The translations under genes were made by a program, and so were the position numbers. 64,000 nt of DNA, taken from contig JAPLNM010000047.1 in NCBI GenBank assembly GCA_026692845.1, forward strand, positions 1 through 64,000, written 5' to 3'. The notes under the pieces were generated by a model, which saw only the letters and a program-made list of their open reading frames with translations, did not search any database and was not told the origin of the DNA. This document shows positions 1-9,794 of the stretch, piece after piece. Positions within the stretch are counted from its first letter, which is position 1. Each line of letters starts with the position of its first letter. This DNA comes from Planctomycetota bacterium. GTDB taxonomy: Bacteria > Planctomycetota > Planctomycetia > Pirellulales > Pirellulaceae.

Positions 1-717
1 GCTCTGACGACTCTGTTAGGCTTGGTCATCGTGTCTGTGATTGCTGTGGGAACTCGCCTGCTGCTCATGCAGACCATTCAGCGGCGACGCGAGCGGGAGA
101 ACCGTCAGATCAACGAGCGTCTGCGAACGCTCATTGCCGCTTACAAGATCTTGGGCGGTTCGTTCACGGGTGAGCTAAGCGTCGATCCTACCCACCTTCG
201 TGCGTTGCGAAAAATCAGCGAGAATGGGGACTTAGGAATCGATCCCATCGAAGGGAGCACCGAAATCGGATCGACTCTGGAGGCCGCATCGTCCGAACGA
301 CGCCGGAGAATCCGAGATGCCGTCGAAGCTGCGCTCTCGGATGTAATCTTGCTGGGTACTGAGGAGCAAGTACACCTAGCTGCACATGCTGCACGTGAAA
401 TGGTCGTGGGCAACAAAGTTCATTTGTCGGAGCTTATTGTGTCATTGCGGACTTTCATTCGCAATGCTCTGGATCTAGAGCCAATATCTCCCGAATTGCA
501 CATTCCAGACCAGGGGCCGCTCAGACCAACGGTTTCTAGTGGGAAGGCAGGTGGCGGGGGTCGCGGTGAAGGAACAGAGAAAGAAACTGGCGGTCGATCG
601 GGCTCCGACATGGCCTTAGGGGCCGAAGGTCTCGGAGCCATGGGACTGGGGCCTGCTCACGCCGCGGCGGCGAGAGTTCTAGAGGAGCATCCCACCGAGG
701 GCCTTGGTCCTCCCTAA
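1..717 (+). CDS. Membrane-anchored hypothetical protein, 5' end outside the window
   Basis: The reading frame is open from base 1, so the true start lies upstream; the first in-window start-like codon is TTG at 22. The visible part begins with a hydrophobic helix (about 20 residues, LLGLVIVSVIAVGT core) followed by a basic stretch (QRRRERENR), which fits a single N-terminal membrane anchor with a cytoplasmic body. The body, up to about residue 160, is helical and ends with a segment around VVSLRTF-like VSLRTFIRNALDLEPI. The last 70 residues are Gly- and Ala-rich and low in complexity. I recognise no enzyme motif. It resembles conserved hypothetical proteins with one membrane helix, but I cannot name a family. 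The hairpin repeat begins about 45 bp after the stop. Confidence 0.6.
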   Translation, partial: ALTTLLGLVIVSVIAVGTRLLLMQTIQRRRERENRQINERLRTLIAAYKILGGSFTGELSVDPTHLRALRKISENGDLGIDPIEGSTEIGSTLEAASSERRRRIRDAVEAALSDVILLGTEEQVHLAAHAAREMVVGNKVHLSELIVSLRTFIRNALDLEPISPELHIPDQGPLRPTVSSGKAGGGGRGEGTEKETGGRSGSDMALGAEGLGAMGLGPAHAAAARVLEEHPTEGLGPP

Positions 718-761
718 AAGGGTTGCTTACTGCAATCGCTCCGAGGCGTGCGATAGTCCAG

Positions 762-857
762 GACAGGTGGCTACGGGCTCTTCGTAGCCATCCGCTGCCA
801 AGCGGTGGGGGGGTGCGAGGAAGGCCTCCACCGTCTGGCGACAGGTGGGTGCGGTAG
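762..857 (+). repeat. Hairpin-rich intergenic repeat, copy 1
   Basis: Two hairpin modules sit between two genes. The first (762-812) contains GGCTACG and CGTAGCC around a 7-base loop, then CCGCT-gcca-AGCGG. The second (813-857) contains CCACCGTC-tggc-GAC-a-GGTGG. Both modules recur, in the opposite order, at 5121-5230, and a degenerate inverted relative lies at 1494-1558. It looks like a dispersed non-coding palindromic element comparable in style to REP/BIME elements. No family name can be given from sequence alone. Confidence 0.7.
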
Positions 858-907
858 TAGAATGATTTCTTGAATCCTGTTTCAATTGCATCGTGGGAGT
901 GGAAGTT

Positions 908-1444
908 ATGAGAACGTCTGGAGCGCAACGCGTGATTATGTCATTGAGCTTTTGGCTTTGTTGGCCGTTGTTATGCATTGCAACGGCAGATGCCGCTGAC
1001 CATCCGGCGTTCGAATCGGTAAAAGAACTGTTTGCTGCGATGTCTAAACATGATGGCAAAGCGATGCAGGAAACGGCAACAGAAGATTTCCAGTTGCTCG
1101 AGCATGGCGAAGACTGGACAATGCAGAGATTGATCGAAGCGGTCCAACCCAAAGGTAAGCCTTACGAGCGAAAGAACTTCTTTAGCCAGATTCGCGCCCG
1201 GCAAAATGGAGACGTTGCTTGGGTAAGCTACTGGAACAAAGCCGAGATCCGTAGCGAGAGTGGGCTGCGGACAATCGTCTGGCTCGAAAGTGCGGTCATG
1301 GTCAAAGAAGTCGGTCGCTGGAAAATCCAGCTATTGCACTCCACGCGTCTAGAACCAGAACACCATCCAATGGACATTGATTGGGTTCTGTTTGAAACGG
1401 CTCATGTCGACGTAAACCAGGTACACGATCGATCACCCAAATAG
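908..1444 (+). CDS. Secreted NTF2/SnoaL-like small protein
   Basis: A 178-residue protein with an N-terminal signal peptide (hydrophobic core MSLSFWLCWPLLCIATADA, probable cleavage after ADA). The mature part has the length and pattern of an NTF2-like (SnoaL/DUF4440) cone fold: an early helix with FAAMSKHDGKAMQETATEDF, then alternating strands such as VAWVSYWNKAEI and GRWKIQLLHSTRLEP. Such domains bind small ligands or act as accessory domains; no catalytic residues can be assigned. ATG 908 is preferred over the GTG at 893 because it directly precedes the signal peptide and has GGAAG just upstream. The gene is flanked on both sides by copies of the hairpin repeat and appears monocistronic. 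Confidence 0.65.
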   Translation: MRTSGAQRVIMSLSFWLCWPLLCIATADAADHPAFESVKELFAAMSKHDGKAMQETATEDFQLLEHGEDWTMQRLIEAVQPKGKPYERKNFFSQIRARQNGDVAWVSYWNKAEIRSESGLRTIVWLESAVMVKEVGRWKIQLLHSTRLEPEHHPMDIDWVLFETAHVDVNQVHDRSPK

Positions 1445-1493
1445 CCGAACGATTGTGGTAGAATCCGGAAGGGTCAATACGATTGAGTAGGGC

Positions 1494-1558
1494 TGGTCGA
1501 TGGCGCTGTCGACCGCTTGGCAGCGGGTGGCTACGGGGCAGCGGGTGGTTACGGGTTT
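1494..1558 (-). repeat. Hairpin-rich intergenic repeat, degenerate copy
   Basis: The segment holds ACCGCTTGGCAGCGGGTGGC, which is the reverse complement of the CCGCTgccaAGCGG module of copies 1 and 3, followed by two tandem GGTGGCTACGGGG / GGTGGTTACGGG half-modules. It lies between the stops of the converging genes at 1444 and 1580. It is partial and rearranged compared with the other two copies. Confidence 0.5.
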
Positions 1559-1579
1559 GCGTGTCGGTGGCTTATACCC

Positions 1580-4255
1580 CTATTTCTTGTCATCTTTGTC
1601 GCGAAGCGATTCGACGAACTCGGGGTCGTCGAGTTTGGTCTGAGGACCTTCGCTTCGGCGACGTTCGAATTTTGGATCGGTCGGATCGAAGGTATCCTCT
1701 GGTTTAAAGACGCGTGGATCTGAAGGTACTGCAAAGTAGGGACTGAAGTCGGGTCGCTCGGTAAACATGTCGCTGAGGTCGTTTGCCGTTGCATCGTAGA
1801 GATTGTTGGGGGGCAAGCCATGCAACCTGTAGATCGTCCGAATGATGCTCATGATCGAAGTGTGTTGGTGCGAGACATAGCCGCGTTTTGCCCATGGGCT
1901 GATGCACAGCACGAAGGAACGATGCCGATCGATCGAATCGTTGTCGCCACCGGAATCGTCCTGTGTGACAAAGATCGCCATTTGTTTCCACTCAGGTTGG
2001 CGTGAAAGGTAGGCTACGATCCGGCCCAACGCCAGGTCGTTGTCTGCCATGTAACTTGCGACGTAGGGATAGCCGCGTTTCGGATTCGCTCCTGCGCCGT
2101 GATCGTTGCAGATAGCTAAGTTGATGAAGCGAGGAAGCGTTCCTTGGTGCTCCTGGCGATACTGCTCAATATCCTCGACGAACCAATCCGCCCGGGCGAT
2201 GTCAGGAATATTGTTGTTATAGGCTGGGTAATCGAAGTCGGTATTCTCAAACAGGACCTTGGGCATCGGGTAATTGACCTTTGTGTAGGCACCGGAACGA
2301 TTGGCCATGGGTCCTTCATCGTTGTCGGGGAACTCAAATCCTTCCCCATAGTTGCGAAAAGGGATCCGACCACGGTGCAAGTGCTCGAACATGGAGCCGT
2401 TTTCGAGATAGTCCTCAGGGATCTGGGAGCCGTTGGACCCCATCACCACCATCCGCCCCCTCGCCGTTTCGCTCTTCTGAAATCCCCATCCCGAATAAAA
2501 AACGCGCGTTGTCCAAAAACTTGGGTAGACGCCGATCAACCATCGATGCCCATCTCCCGAAGCTTGTGGTTCCATATAAAAATTGTCCGATATCGAAAAC
2601 TGCTCGGCCAACCGCACATGGTTAGGCATGATCGGGACTCGCTCTTCTTTCCCATGCTCCTTGATCCAACCGTTGACACCAAATTCCGCATACTCGGGTT
2701 CACTGGTCGATCCGGGGAGCCCCCCGAAAATGCCGTCGAAGGTATGATTTTCTTTGGTGATGAAAACGACGTGTTGGATCGCTGGAGGTAGCCAAGCGGG
2801 AGATCGAGAGGCAAGGGCCATGCCGTTGTTCTTGAGTACCTGTTGTGTTTCGTCAACGCTTGGGTCAAGGTCGACGATATGCAACATACCCGGCATGTCG
2901 GGCAACCCAAATCGTTCGTCATCCATGTCGCGGCGGTGTTTTGGCCCTCGGGGCCCTCGCCCCAATCCTTTTTGGGTCGAGACCACAAGTTGTCTCTCGT
3001 CAGGAGTCAGTTTACATGAGGTTGGAAACCAACCCGTTGCTATCCAGCGGGTTGATTTGCCATTCTCCAAATCGATTGAAGCGATGGCGTTCAATCCTGA
3101 GGCGCAGACAAACAATCGCTTGCCGGCCCGATCGATTGTCATGCCCGTTGGGATCACGCCCCGCAATGTCGCGAGTTTTGGCTCCGGCGTTAGCTTGATC
3201 GTCTCCTGCAGTTCCATCGAGCTTGTATCGAAGATTTGCACGGTATCGTTGTTCGCGTTGCTAACGAATAAACGGTTGTGGTGGACAAGGAGACCGTTGG
3301 GTGAACTGCCTCCTACGGTGTGCCCGCGATCGGCTGGCGCCTGAAGCAACAATCCCGTCTTGACCTTAGCCTGTACCGTCGGATGGTCAGGCTGTGACAC
3401 ATCAAACATCCAAACCGAATGGGCATCTGCAACATGAGGGCTTCCGAGGCCTGGTACCATCTTTCCTTCTTTGCGAACCCCTTCTTCTGCTTCGACCGAC
3501 GGGAATCCGAAGGCGGGAGTCTTTAAACCACGAGGATCCCCCTCTTCATTGATGATCAATGAGTAGTCGAGCATGCCGATGTTCGCGACAAACAAACGTT
3601 TTCCATCTGACGATAGGGCGACGCTGAACGGTTCGCGCCCGGCCGGCGTGTCGCTGATCACTCGCTGTTCGACGAGATCAAAAACGACCATGCGTTGTCG
3701 AGCGACATCCGCCCCAAAAACGTATCGTTCATCCAAAGACAATGCCAGATCGTTGATGTAGCATTCGCGGTCTGCGAAAATCGATAAAACAACTTCCGGT
3801 TCGAGCTTCGCTAAACGCCCGCTAGGTTTCTGCGACCAGGACAAGGTAGAAAGAACTTGGATTCCGTGTCCTGAGTCTCCGCTCGAGATGACAAGCTTGC
3901 TGCTATCTTTCATGAATACGCCGCAAAATGCTGGCGATTTCCAAGGCAGCAGATGCGACGGTGCCCGCGGATCCATGTTCGATGCCTCGCAGACAACGAT
4001 CCCCGCGTTGCACATGCCTATGAGATACTTGCCGTCGGGGCTGGGGATAGAATTCCATAGGTTTTCGCCCGAGTATAAACGCGGCCCCTTGGGGGTCAGC
4101 AAGCGTCCGTTAGGAAGCACGGTTTCGCCATCGGGGACGATCTTGGCGAAACGATCTTCGGCGGGCGAGGAAAACAGCCATTCATCCTGGGCCGCAGCGA
4201 TCGATACGAACACGAGACAAACATACAACGCCACAAACTGAATTCGTAAGCTCAT
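1580..4255 (-). CDS. Secreted YVTN beta-propeller / phosphoesterase fusion protein
   Basis: An 891-residue exported protein. Residues 1-22 are a signal peptide ending AAA before QDEW. Roughly residues 60-440 form a YVTN/lactonase-type beta-propeller with recurring units such as SSDGKRLFVAN, HHNRLFVSNANNDTVQIFD and AGKRLFVCASG. From about residue 490 comes a phosphoesterase domain of the AcpA/phospholipase C superfamily: VVFITKENHTFDGIFG near its start, and later IFVTQDDSGGDNDSIDRHRS and SIMSIIRTIYRLHGLPP. Such proteins are annotated as bifunctional YVTN repeat/alkaline phosphatase family proteins; the substrate is not known. The gene is monocistronic; its stop is close to the degenerate hairpin repeat. 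The 5' side opens onto a 436-bp gap shared with a divergent gene. Confidence 0.85.
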   Translation of the reverse strand: MSLRIQFVALYVCLVFVSIAAAQDEWLFSSPAEDRFAKIVPDGETVLPNGRLLTPKGPRLYSGENLWNSIPSPDGKYLIGMCNAGIVVCEASNMDPRAPSHLLPWKSPAFCGVFMKDSSKLVISSGDSGHGIQVLSTLSWSQKPSGRLAKLEPEVVLSIFADRECYINDLALSLDERYVFGADVARQRMVVFDLVEQRVISDTPAGREPFSVALSSDGKRLFVANIGMLDYSLIINEEGDPRGLKTPAFGFPSVEAEEGVRKEGKMVPGLGSPHVADAHSVWMFDVSQPDHPTVQAKVKTGLLLQAPADRGHTVGGSSPNGLLVHHNRLFVSNANNDTVQIFDTSSMELQETIKLTPEPKLATLRGVIPTGMTIDRAGKRLFVCASGLNAIASIDLENGKSTRWIATGWFPTSCKLTPDERQLVVSTQKGLGRGPRGPKHRRDMDDERFGLPDMPGMLHIVDLDPSVDETQQVLKNNGMALASRSPAWLPPAIQHVVFITKENHTFDGIFGGLPGSTSEPEYAEFGVNGWIKEHGKEERVPIMPNHVRLAEQFSISDNFYMEPQASGDGHRWLIGVYPSFWTTRVFYSGWGFQKSETARGRMVVMGSNGSQIPEDYLENGSMFEHLHRGRIPFRNYGEGFEFPDNDEGPMANRSGAYTKVNYPMPKVLFENTDFDYPAYNNNIPDIARADWFVEDIEQYRQEHQGTLPRFINLAICNDHGAGANPKRGYPYVASYMADNDLALGRIVAYLSRQPEWKQMAIFVTQDDSGGDNDSIDRHRSFVLCISPWAKRGYVSHQHTSIMSIIRTIYRLHGLPPNNLYDATANDLSDMFTERPDFSPYFAVPSDPRVFKPEDTFDPTDPKFERRRSEGPQTKLDDPEFVESLRDKDDKK

Positions 4256-4691
4256 GATCCATTCACCCAGATCGCCAAAGTTCGAAAAGACTTTCTAGAT
4301 CCATCTGAATGAAATGTTTCTGCGATAGCAATCGGTGAATCCTTCTACCTAGTGGGTTACGCTGATTTCTCTTGCGAACTTAATCATTTCTTAAGATAAG
4401 ACAGGAAAAAAACGCTCGAGAGCCCGTCGCAATTGGTTTGCTTCATTCACTCGCTGGTGCTTCTAAGCAGATGGGATAGCCGACCAACGTGATTGAAGGG
4501 TGGTTTTTAAGTGGTTAGATAGAGCCATCATCCGAGCGTAGGCGGAGAATCAGAACAAGCTCACACTGCTTCTTCATCAGAAATTCATGGTAAACGGCAA
4601 AAGATTCATTGATGCGAATCGCGACGGATACTGGCGGAATCGAGCGTCGGTAACTGGAACAGCGCCAATCATTGAGATACGAGGTCTGAAC
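4256..4691. other. Intergenic gap between divergent genes, no gene seen
   Basis: This 436-bp stretch separates the phosphoesterase (minus) from the small membrane protein (plus). It must hold promoters for both. An AT-rich patch near 4370-4420 (CTTAATCATTTCTTAAG, a weak inverted repeat) is the only notable feature. A reading frame extends upstream of the chosen start at 4692 to 4587 but does not look like a signal or conserved domain. Confidence 0.4.
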
Positions 4692-5117
4692 ATGTTGGAA
4701 TCGCATTCAAGTGAACAGCTGGCGGCAAGCATCAATGACGGTAGATCGCACCGTCCGCAGAGAATCTTAGCGACAATGCTCGCGATTCCAACTTTAATCC
4801 TACTAGTGGCAGGGTTGGGAATGGCCGCTGAGATTATCCGAGGCGATTTGAAACTCCTAAAAGCGCTTCCTGTCATCGCACCGATCGCTTTCAGTAGTGG
4901 TGCCCTTTCTTACTCCTTCTATCGTGGACGTGGCCTTCCGTCTTGGTTTCTTCCCTGGGTTTGGACCATGATGACGGCTGCAGTTGTCTGGGCGACCATT
5001 TCCACAATTTGGAAATCCCTCAGGGACGGTAATGTTGATTTTGGAACTGTATTCGCTTGTGGCTTGCCCATCTTTATGTGTATTTATGCATTCAAGGTGT
5101 TTTGGGCTTCTAAATGA
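4692..5117 (+). CDS. Small four-helix membrane protein, unknown function
   Basis: A 141-residue protein with four predicted membrane helices: ILATMLAIPTLILLVAGLGM, VIAPIAFSSGALSYSFY, WVWTMMTAAVVWATISTIW and FACGLPIFMCIYAFKVFW. The N-terminal 30 residues are polar. No family is recognised. The start at ATG 4692 is chosen because a CGAGG purine stretch lies 8 bases upstream; an in-frame ATG at 4587 would add 35 residues. The stop is immediately followed by hairpin repeat copy 3, which begins at 5121. Confidence 0.55.
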   Translation: MLESHSSEQLAASINDGRSHRPQRILATMLAIPTLILLVAGLGMAAEIIRGDLKLLKALPVIAPIAFSSGALSYSFYRGRGLPSWFLPWVWTMMTAAVVWATISTIWKSLRDGNVDFGTVFACGLPIFMCIYAFKVFWASK

Positions 5118-5120
5118 TCG

Positions 5121-5230
5121 GCGCGAGTAAAGCCTCCACCGTCTGGCGACAGGTGGCTACGGGCGACAGGGGGTTACGGGCTCTTCGTAGCCATCCGCTG
5201 CCAAGCGGTGGTGCGGCGCGAGTAACGCCT
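5121..5230 (+). repeat. Hairpin-rich intergenic repeat, copy 3
   Basis: This is the most complete copy. It runs GCGCGAGTAAAGCCT, then CCACCGTC-tggc-GAC-a-GGTGG, then a duplicated CTACGGGC/TTACGGGC stretch, the GGCTACG-like/CGTAGCC hairpin, CCGCTgccaAGCGG, and finally the start of another unit (GCGCGAGTAACGCCT). It fills the space between a membrane protein stop (5117) and the stop codon of the RND pump pseudogene (5231), so its right edge touches that stop. The element may have been inserted there or may have supplied the 3' boundary. Confidence 0.7.
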
Positions 5231-8200
5231 TCACAAAACAGTAATCGAAGCGGGCTTGGCAAGTATGCAAAAGGCGAATTTGAAGGTGCACAGGATGGGC
5301 AGGATGACCAGATTGACCAGCGTTGCAGTGATCAGTCCAAATAGGATCACAAGGCCTAGAGGATACTCGATTTCTTGTCCAGGAATTTCGCCCGTCGCTA
5401 TGAGTGGAACGAGGGCCAGGCCGGTCGTAAGCGCCGTCATCAGGATCGGTGCAAGTCGCTCTTCAGCTCCACGCATCACGAGTTCTATTTGGTGGGTGAC
5501 GCCTTCTTGGGTGGCCAAATGCCGGTAATGGCTCATGAGCATGATGGCGTTGCGCGAAGCGATGCCGAGTACGGTCACAAAACCTACGAGCGAGCCAAGC
5601 GACAGAATACCACCGGAAGCGTGAACGCCGAGCACTCCGCCGAGTAAAGCTAAAGGTAGTGTGCAAAGGATCACGCCCACTAGTTTCCAAGATTGAAAGT
5701 CAATGTATAGGATTACGGCAATCGCACAGATGGAAGCAAGCGAAAGAAGCAGTAGTCGATTGCGTGAGGCTTTCGCCTCAGCATACTCGCCTAGAAACTC
5801 AGGATGATAGCCGTTCTTGAAGTCTACATTTGCGAGCACGGCACGCTCGATCTCGGTGGCAACGGCACCCAGATCCCTACCATCGACGTTGCAAGTTATA
5901 TCGATTCGGCGCGAAGCGGCTTCCCGTTTGATCTCATTGGGCGCAGGGACAATCGATAGCTCGGCGACATCACCCAAAGGGACTTGCCCGCCCCTCGGTG
6001 TGTCAATCATCAACTCGCTAAGTGTCCGCAGATCGCTATGCAAAGAGGTTTTCCCACGCACGATCACGCCGAAGATGTTCTGATCCTTGTAGATTTCACC
6101 GACCTGCATTCCATTGACCAAGGTTGTAACACTGCGCATTAGAGCACCGGGCGTGAGGTTGAATTGTGAGGCAGCCTCGGGGCGCATGTGTATGGATATC
6201 TGCGGTACGAGCACTTGGGGTTCGACCTTGAGTGTCGTGATGCCAGCGATTGGTTTGATTTGCGTTGCAACCAAGTTTGCTGTCGACCTGAGTTCATCCA
6301 TGTCAGGGCCAAAGACGCGAACGACAATCGATGCACTCGTGCCGGTGAGCACCTCTTTGATACGTTCTGTCAGGTAAGTCAGCAAGTCTCGATACAAGCC
6401 TGGGTAGCCATCGACGATCTCTTGGACCTGAGCCACCGTTGTGTCATAATCCCCCTTGTCGTCGATGCTTATCCACAGTTCAGTGAAGTTTGGGCCGACG
6501 ACTTCGTCGGCGACCGTAGCTCGTCCGATATGCGAACCGAAATTCAAAACTCCATCGACGGCCATCAGTTCTTGGCTGGCACGCAATGTGATGCGATCCA
6601 TTGCATCGATACCTATCCCGGGCTTTTCGACCCAGTGCATTAAAAAGTCCGTTTCGCGAAATTTGGGCATGAGCTGTTCACCCAATCGCGTGATCGTACC
6701 TGCGATGCCGATGAAAAGGACTGAGGTCACGATCAAAGTTGCCCAGCGAAAGCGAACGGCTTTTTCAAGTAGGAGACGATAGAAGCGTTTAAAGAAAAGT
6801 ACCAACGGTCCATCCTTGTGCCGCTTCGTGGCCGACTGGGGTAGCATGAACAGCGCCATGGCTGGCGTGACGGTTAAGGCAACAGCCAACGAAGCGAGAA
6901 TTGCCAGAATGTAGGATGCTGCCAGGGGCTTAAAAAATGCACCCGCCAAGCCAGTGAGAAAAAACACTGGCAAAAACGCTAAGATCACGATGATCGTGCC
7001 GTAGACCACGGAACTTCGCACTTCCATGGATGCGTCAAACATCACGTCGAATGCAGAGCGCGGATGCTCGGCGATCGCGTTCAATCGCAATCGTCTCATG
7101 ATGTTTTCGACGTCGATGATCGCATCATCCACGACTTCGCCCAAGGCGATCACGAGTCCGGCTAACACCATGGTGTTGAGATTGTGCCGCCTCGATAGTA
7201 CAACACCAGCATGGCCACGATGAGCGATAGTGGAATCGCCGTGGCGCTGATCAAGGCACAACGCCAATCGAACAGAAATAACACCAGAACGACGATTACC
7301 AGTACGCAGCCAAGCAACATCGAGTGGCTGAGATTCGTAAGTGAGCGCTCGATAAACGTCGCTGGACGAAAAATGGTCGTGTCATACTGCACCTCACCCA
7401 TAGCCGGTTTTAGATCCAACATCTCCTTCTCGACGAGCCGCGTCACATCGAGCGTATTTGCCCATGGTTGTTTTTCGACGATCAGTAGCAATCCTGGTCG
7501 ATTGTTGATGATTGCATCACCAATCGGAGGTGCGTGATCGAATAGGACTTCGGCAACGTCCCGAATTCGTAGCGGCGTACCATTGGCCGCCAATGCACTA
7601 TTGTCCGTTCGATTGGTAACGGATTGCGTTCGTGTGGTCTGAATCGGAATATCGCCGAGTTGTTCAGGGGTATAGACCGCAGGCACGTGCCGCAGCGCCA
7701 GACGTTGATTGGGCGTATCGACAAAACCGCCGGAACCGACGGCGGTCGCAGCGCGAACTGTCTGTAGCAACGAGTCGAGGGTAATGCTGTGATTGTTGAG
7801 CCTCACCGGATCAACAACCACTTGCAATTGCGGGTCCTTCTCGCCCCAGACCGCGACGTTGGCGACGCCGGCTATTCCCATCAAACGTGGCCGAATGGTC
7901 CACTTGGTTAGCGTGGTCATCTCCATTTGATTTTTGGTATCCGACCATAAACCAATCTTCAAACAGCGACTCAGTGACGAAAGAGGTGGCAAGATCACTG
8001 GAGGTCGAGCCACTTGGGGTAACGATGCCTGGGCAAGCGCCAGACGCTCTTGCGCAAGTTGTCTCGCTACCAACAGGTCGGTGCCCGGCTCAAAGATCAT
8101 TCGTACACTCGAAAGGCCCAATACGGATTTCGATCGGACGGTTTGTACGAACGGGATGCCATTGACGGCATTCTCGATCGGCACGGTAATAAGACTTTCG

Positions 8201-8379
8201 ACATCTTCTGTGGAAATTCCTGGTGCTTCCGTTTGGATTTCGACGAGCGGTGGAGCGAATTCCGGGAAGACATCCAGGGGTACCGAGCTGCTATTACGAA
8301 TGCCAACGACAACCAGCACGATCGCCAGAATGATGATCAGTAGTCGTAGTTCGAGTGAGGTTCTAATTAGCCAGCTCAT
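5231..8379 (-). pseudogene. RND efflux pump, CusA/CzcA type, broken by a frameshift
   Basis: The inner-membrane proton-driven pump of a tripartite heavy-metal efflux (HME-RND) system. The first part (8379 down to about 7180) starts [13 protein letters not shown] and ends in RGGTI, where the frame breaks. The second part, from [20 protein letters not shown] to ITVL, carries TM4 with the acidic GEVVDD pair and the rest of the pump. Removing two bases at the duplicated GA of 7178-7181 (TC on the coding strand) gives [12 protein letters not shown], the expected family sequence, and a 1048-residue protein, the normal length. The start ATG overlaps the adaptor's stop (ATGA). The metal specificity cannot be read. 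It is called a pseudogene, although a sequencing error would give the same picture. Confidence 0.85.
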
Positions 8380-9717
8380 TTGCCGGCTCCAAACTCGGTT
8401 CCAAACAACTCCGCAGCTCCATTGGTCACGATCATGGTTCCGACAGATGGCCCCTTGGAGAGGATCGCCGAGTCTCCCTCGACCCATTCAAGTAACACAC
8501 GACTGCGTGTGAACTTGGTCCCCTTTTCGGAAGTAGAGGATTGAACATAGACCCAAGTCCCGCCATAGATGTCATACAGAATCGCTGCAGCGGGAACGAC
8601 GAACGCCTCCGTAACACTGACCATAGGAATGTCGATGCCGACACGTTGGCCGGGCATCAACTGCAATTCGCGATTGTCGACTTCGTAGTACAAGTCGGCT
8701 GATGAACTTGCTGCATCGGCAGTGGGAGGAGCGGCGATTGGCTTGCCAACATGCGATGCGTCACCAAGGGATGCACCGTCGAGCGATACGAGTCGAACCG
8801 ATTGATCGCGTTTTAATTTTGGTAGCAGATCGACATAGACAGGCACCCTTATCCAAATCGTGCTTAGGTCTACGACCTCAAAGAGTGGTGCAGAGGATGT
8901 AACCGATTGTCCGGGCGAAACTTGCACGTTGCGAACGACACCCGTCAGCGGAGCGGTCAACGTCAATGGCGAGGCGGGGTCTCCTGGTCCGTTTTCGTTT
9001 TTTTTTATCGAGCAACTTTAACAGTGAGTTCAATTCCGTTTCGCGTTGCTTGGCAGCCTCGCGAACCGACTGCGCGACATTCAACATTGCTGCTGCATCA
9101 TCGAAAGCTCGCCGGCTCCCGGCCCGATCGGCGAGAAGTTTTTCAGCTCGATCACGTGCGATCTGCAGTCCCGCGATTTCCGACTCGCTACGAGCCAGTT
9201 CCCCTTGAGCGGTAACCAAAGCCACGATCAAATTCGCTTTCGCGCCAGTCATTTGAACTTGTTCGGCTGGCGTTGGTACATCGCGTTCCGGTGACAACAA
9301 CGGCTGAAGAATCATGAGTGATTGAGCTGCCGAAACTTTGGTTCCCGGCTGTGGAAATACGTTGTTCACTGCGGCGATGACACCAGGTACTGGAGCGGAG
9401 GCAATGATAGATCTACCTGGCGGAACGCTGGCTTCACCTGCTAAAGTTCGGTGGCGCGATACGTCGCGTTGGACAACAGGCACTACTTGGATCGCGAGGC
9501 GTTTAACGGCTTGGCTTGTCAGGCTCAGCGTTGCCAACTCCGTCTCATGAGGCACCATTTCGATCTTGGCCGGAGCAGTCTTGGCGGAAGAAGATTTTTC
9601 AGCTTTCCCTGAGCAACCCTCTGAGCAACCCATGGAAATGAGGAAAACGCACAGTGCGACATGTACCCATGCAGCAGTTTGAGAGGGCTTCGCGGATCGT
9701 AGTTCTTTCGTTATCAT
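8376..9717 (-). pseudogene. RND periplasmic adaptor (CusB/HlyD family), broken at an A9 run
   Basis: The membrane-fusion protein that links the RND pump to the outer membrane factor. ATG 9717 starts a hydrophobic leader (VALCVFLISMGC) that may be a lipoprotein signal with a weak lipobox. The first frame covers a coiled-coil hairpin (ARSESEIAGLQIARDRAEKL) and then leaves frame at nine consecutive A bases on the coding strand (8998-9006). With eight A bases the reading would be LLDKKNENGPGDPASPLTLTAPLTGVV, joining the lipoyl half-motif (APLTGVVRNVQVSPGQSV) and the beta-barrel part, for 446 residues. It overlaps the pump gene by four bases and follows the outer membrane factor by 77 bp. Confidence 0.85.
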
Positions 9718-9794
9718 GGATGGCCATTGTAGTCGAGATACTTCCTGATTCTCCGGATATGCTCTGCTTGGGATCATTTGGGATGAATCAAATT

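Noticed and set aside
6469-6477. A perfect DnaA box (TTATCCACA)
   Set aside because: It is single and lies inside the RND pump gene, with no cluster or AT-rich region, so it is not an origin.
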